A stretch of DNA of 64,000 nucleotides from Calamus simplicifolius (taxonomy: Eukaryota; Streptophyta; Magnoliopsida; Arecales; Arecaceae). A program made the translations under genes and the position numbers. The notes below the pieces were generated by a model, which was not told the DNA's origin, searched no databases, and worked only from the letters and a program-made list of their open reading frames with translations. Positions 61,492-64,000 of this stretch are shown here, piece by piece. Numbering within the stretch: the stretch's first letter is position 1; every line of letters starts with the position of its first letter. The stretch is taken from positions 86,801 to 150,800 of the forward strand of contig UESW01001781.1 in assembly GCA_900491605.1 (NCBI GenBank), written 5' to 3'.

Positions 61492-64000
61492 TCATTTCCT
61501 CCTCAAGTTCCAAGTAGCCTCCCTCTCAGAATGATTACTCCATTGTACCTTGACATAGAGAATGATACGCCGTCTAAGAACCTGATTCTTGCGGTCCACG
61601 ATACTTACAGGATGCTCTTTATATGATAAATCTTTCCTCAATTGTATAGGCTCATATGCTATGACATGGTTAGGATCGAAAATATACTTCCTCAACATAG
61701 AGACATTGAAAACATTGTGTACCCCAGCTAAAATTGGAGGCAGTGCCAGGCTGTAAGCAACCTTCCCGACTCTGCTCAAGATCTCGAAAGGTCCAATATA
61801 ACGTGGACTCAGCTTTCCTCTAATCCCAAATCTCATCATATCTTTGGTTGGTGATACCCTTAAGAAAACATGGTCCCCGATCTGGAATTTCAATTCCCTT
61901 CTTTGACATCAGCATAACTCTTCTGCCTGCTCTGAGCTGTACGGAGACGCTGCCTGATCAATTGCACCTTATCTACTGTCTGTTAAACCAGCTCAGGGCC
62001 TAACAATTTCCTTTCCCACATCATTCCAACATAAAGGAGATATGCACCTCCTACCATACAGAGCTTCAAATGGAGCCATGTGGATACTTGTTTGATAACT
62101 ATTATTATATGCAAACTCCATCAAAGGTAAATGGTTATCCCAAGCTCCACCCAAGTCCATCACACAGGCTCGCAATATGTCTTCCAGAATCTGTATGGTC
62201 CTCTCTGATTGTCCATCAGACTGGGGATGATAGGCAGTGCTGAAGTTTAATTTGGTTCCCATGGCCTTATGAAGACTCTTCCAAAACTGAGACACAAACT
62301 TGGTATCTCTATCTGACATAATAGATACCGGGACACCATGGAGTCTCACGATCTGCTCAATATACAAATTAGTTAATCTTTCACTAGAGACCCCAACTCT
62401 GAAAGGTAGGAAATGAGCTGATTTTGTTAGTTTGTCCACAATAACCTAAACCGCATCATTACTTCTGGGAGTTTTGGGCAGACCAGTCACAAAGTCCATT
62501 GTAATCTTTTCTCATTTCCACTGTGGAATCATCAGAGACTGAAGAGGTCCCGCAAGCCTTTGATGCTCAGCCTTCACTCGCTGACACACTAAGCATTTGG
62601 CCACATACTGAGCAATCTTCCTCTTCATATCTTTTCACCAAAAATTTTTCTTTAAGTCTCTGTACATCTTAGTGCCACCTGGATGCATAGTATAGGAAGA
62701 GTAGTGAGCCTCCTTCAAAATTTTAGCCTTTAGCTCCTCAACGTTTGGCAAACAAAGCCTTCCTTCAAATTTTAAGGATCCATCCTCCATTACATAGAAT
62801 TCATTCTGAACTCCTGACTGCACAGCTTCTTTAATCTTTTGTAATTCTAGATCTTCTATCTGAGAGAACTTAATTCTGTCAACCAGGGTCGGCTGGAGTA
62901 CAAGTGCTGCAACAAGCCCATCAGACTATTGTACTCTCAAACCAACCTCCCACTTCTCCAGATCTCTCAATATGTGAGGCTGGGAAGTAATCATAGCAGC
63001 TAACTCAGAAGAGAATTTTCTGCTCAAAGCATCTGCCACTACATTGGCCTTCCCAGGATGATACCGTAGATTCAGGTCATAATCTTTAATAGTTTCAACC
63101 ACCTCCTCTGCCTTAAATTCAACTCCTTCTGTGTGAAGATGTATTTTAGACTCTTATGATCTGTATACACATCACACGACACTCCATATAGATAATGCCG
63201 CCAAATCTTCAGAGCAAAAACCACAGCAGCCAATTCCAGATCATGAGTAGGATAATTCTGCTCATAAGGTTTCAGTTGTCTGGATGCATAAGCTATCATC
63301 CTTTCATTATGCATCAACACACATCCCAATCCTTTCCGAGAGGCATCAGTGTATATAGTAAAACCTTCAGATCCTGTCGGAAGAACAAGAATGGGAGCTG
63401 ATACCAGGCGCTGCTTTAACTCCTGGAAACTTTTCTCACACTCCACTGTCCAATCAAACTTCACTCGCTTTTGGGTTAAGCGAGTTAGGGGTAGAGCAAT
63501 GCGAGAGAAATTCTCCATAAATTTACGGTAATACCCGGTTAACCCCAAGAAGCTTCTGACTTTGCCATATTGGAAGGTCGGCTCCAGCTAATGATAGCTT
63601 CAATCTTTTTTAGGTCCACAGACACACCATCTTTAGAGATTATATGACCCAAGAAAGATACTTGATCTAACCAAAATTCACACTTCCGCAGCTTGGCATA
63701 AAGCTTCTTCTCTCGAAGAATCTGTAGCACGATCCTCAGGTGGTCCTCATGCTCCTTATGGCTTTTGGAATATATCAAAATATCATCAATGAAAACCACC
63801 ACAAACTGATCCAAATATGGTTTAAAAATTCTGTTCATCAAGTCCATGAATGCTGTTGGGGCATTAGTTAACCCAAACGGCATCACCAAGAACTCATAGT
63901 GGCCATATCTGGTTCTAAATGCTGTCTTAGGCACATCTCCCTCCTTAACTTTGAGTTGATGGTATCCTAACCTAAGATCAATTTTTGAGAATATCCGGAC
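61492..64000 (-). pseudogene. Gypsy pol: reverse transcriptase, RNase H, integrase, chromodomain-like tail
   Basis: Read 64000 to 61492. Reverse transcriptase: IFSKIDLRLGYHQLK, MPFGLTNAPTAFM, catalytic FIDDILIYSKSH (near 63780) and FLGHIISKDGV. A frameshift near 63545 leads to GLTGYYRKFMENFSRIALPL and RNase H (FTIYTDASRKGLGCVL, DVYTDHKSLKYIF). Then follow ALSRKFSSEL, the integrase zinc-binding area (HPGGTKMYRDLKKNFW, CLVCQRVK), the integrase core (DKLTKSAHFLP, SDRDTKFVSQFW, HPQSDGQSER), and a C-terminal part ending VQWSNHSEREATWNL. The last motif is typical of Tekay/Del chromoviruses. Several stops and shifts make it inactive as written. Confidence 0.9.

Larger units (their letters stand above)
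59152..64000 (-). mobile_element. Gypsy (chromovirus-like) retrotransposon, right end outside window
   Basis: The plus strand starts TGACACGCTCTAG at 59152, and intron 3 DNA to the left ends gagtc, expected to be the 5-bp target duplication. The 3' LTR covers 59152-61323 (about 2.17 kb; TGTAACCTTCGAG on the minus strand) and a polypurine tract aaggaggggagaa adjoins at 61324-61340. Pol is read on the minus strand from 64000 to 61492. The 5' LTR and gag lie beyond the edge. The LTR has an unusually GC-rich part (60530-61060). Confidence 0.88.

Noticed and set aside
1..64000. tRNA, rRNA or bacterial-type operon features
   Set aside because: No cloverleaf-like gene or conserved rRNA segment was noticed; matches to tRNA ends are retrotransposon primer-binding sites only.

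Overview
The window reads as nuclear DNA of a seed plant, most likely a monocot with long introns; a palm would fit, but that is inference. Spliced genes with GC-rich first exons sit in AT-rich DNA full of LTR retrotransposons, a LINE and TIR elements. No bacterial gene organisation, CRISPR array, rRNA or tRNA gene was seen. Two host loci explain most of the sequence, and almost everything else is transposable-element DNA inserted into or around them.

Locus 1 is a broken cluster of caffeic-acid O-methyltransferase (COMT)-like genes with four copies. Copy 1 (positions 1-4126, +) has only the end of intron 3 and the start of exon 4. Copy 2 (11845-4286, -) has exons 1-3 and a truncated exon 4, and faces copy 1 tail to tail. 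Copy 3 (15036-21840, +) is head to head with copy 2 across a palindrome centred near 13422, and has lost exons 2-3. Copy 4 (upstream part 39960-40523, continued at 52924 and beyond, +) has intact exons 1-3 and a large intron 3 that is entered by a Gypsy element before the window ends. Intron 3 of copies 1, 2 and 4 carries an antisense fragment resembling the N-terminus of a CYP94/CYP86 P450.

Locus 2 is the one gene that looks complete: a CURT1B-like thylakoid curvature protein (CAAD domain), minus strand, six coding exons between 22443 and 31816, 179 codons. A foldback MULE (32146-36686, 9-bp TSD), itself split by a 3.5-kb Gypsy-type LTR element (32230-35694, 5-bp TSD), lies 330 bp upstream of its start codon.

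From 38.6 to 53 kb lies a nest: a solo LTR (38625-39829), then a LINE (40524-52921) inserted about 270 bp upstream of COMT copy 4. The LINE carries a nearly complete Copia element (41309-46426, TSD AGCCA) in ORF1 and a solo LTR (47487-48737, TSD AGGAC) between ORF1 and ORF2. The right edge (59152-64000) is a chromovirus-like Gypsy element on the minus strand that runs out of the window.

All alignments, exon boundaries and duplicated target sites were read by eye. No database search was run.
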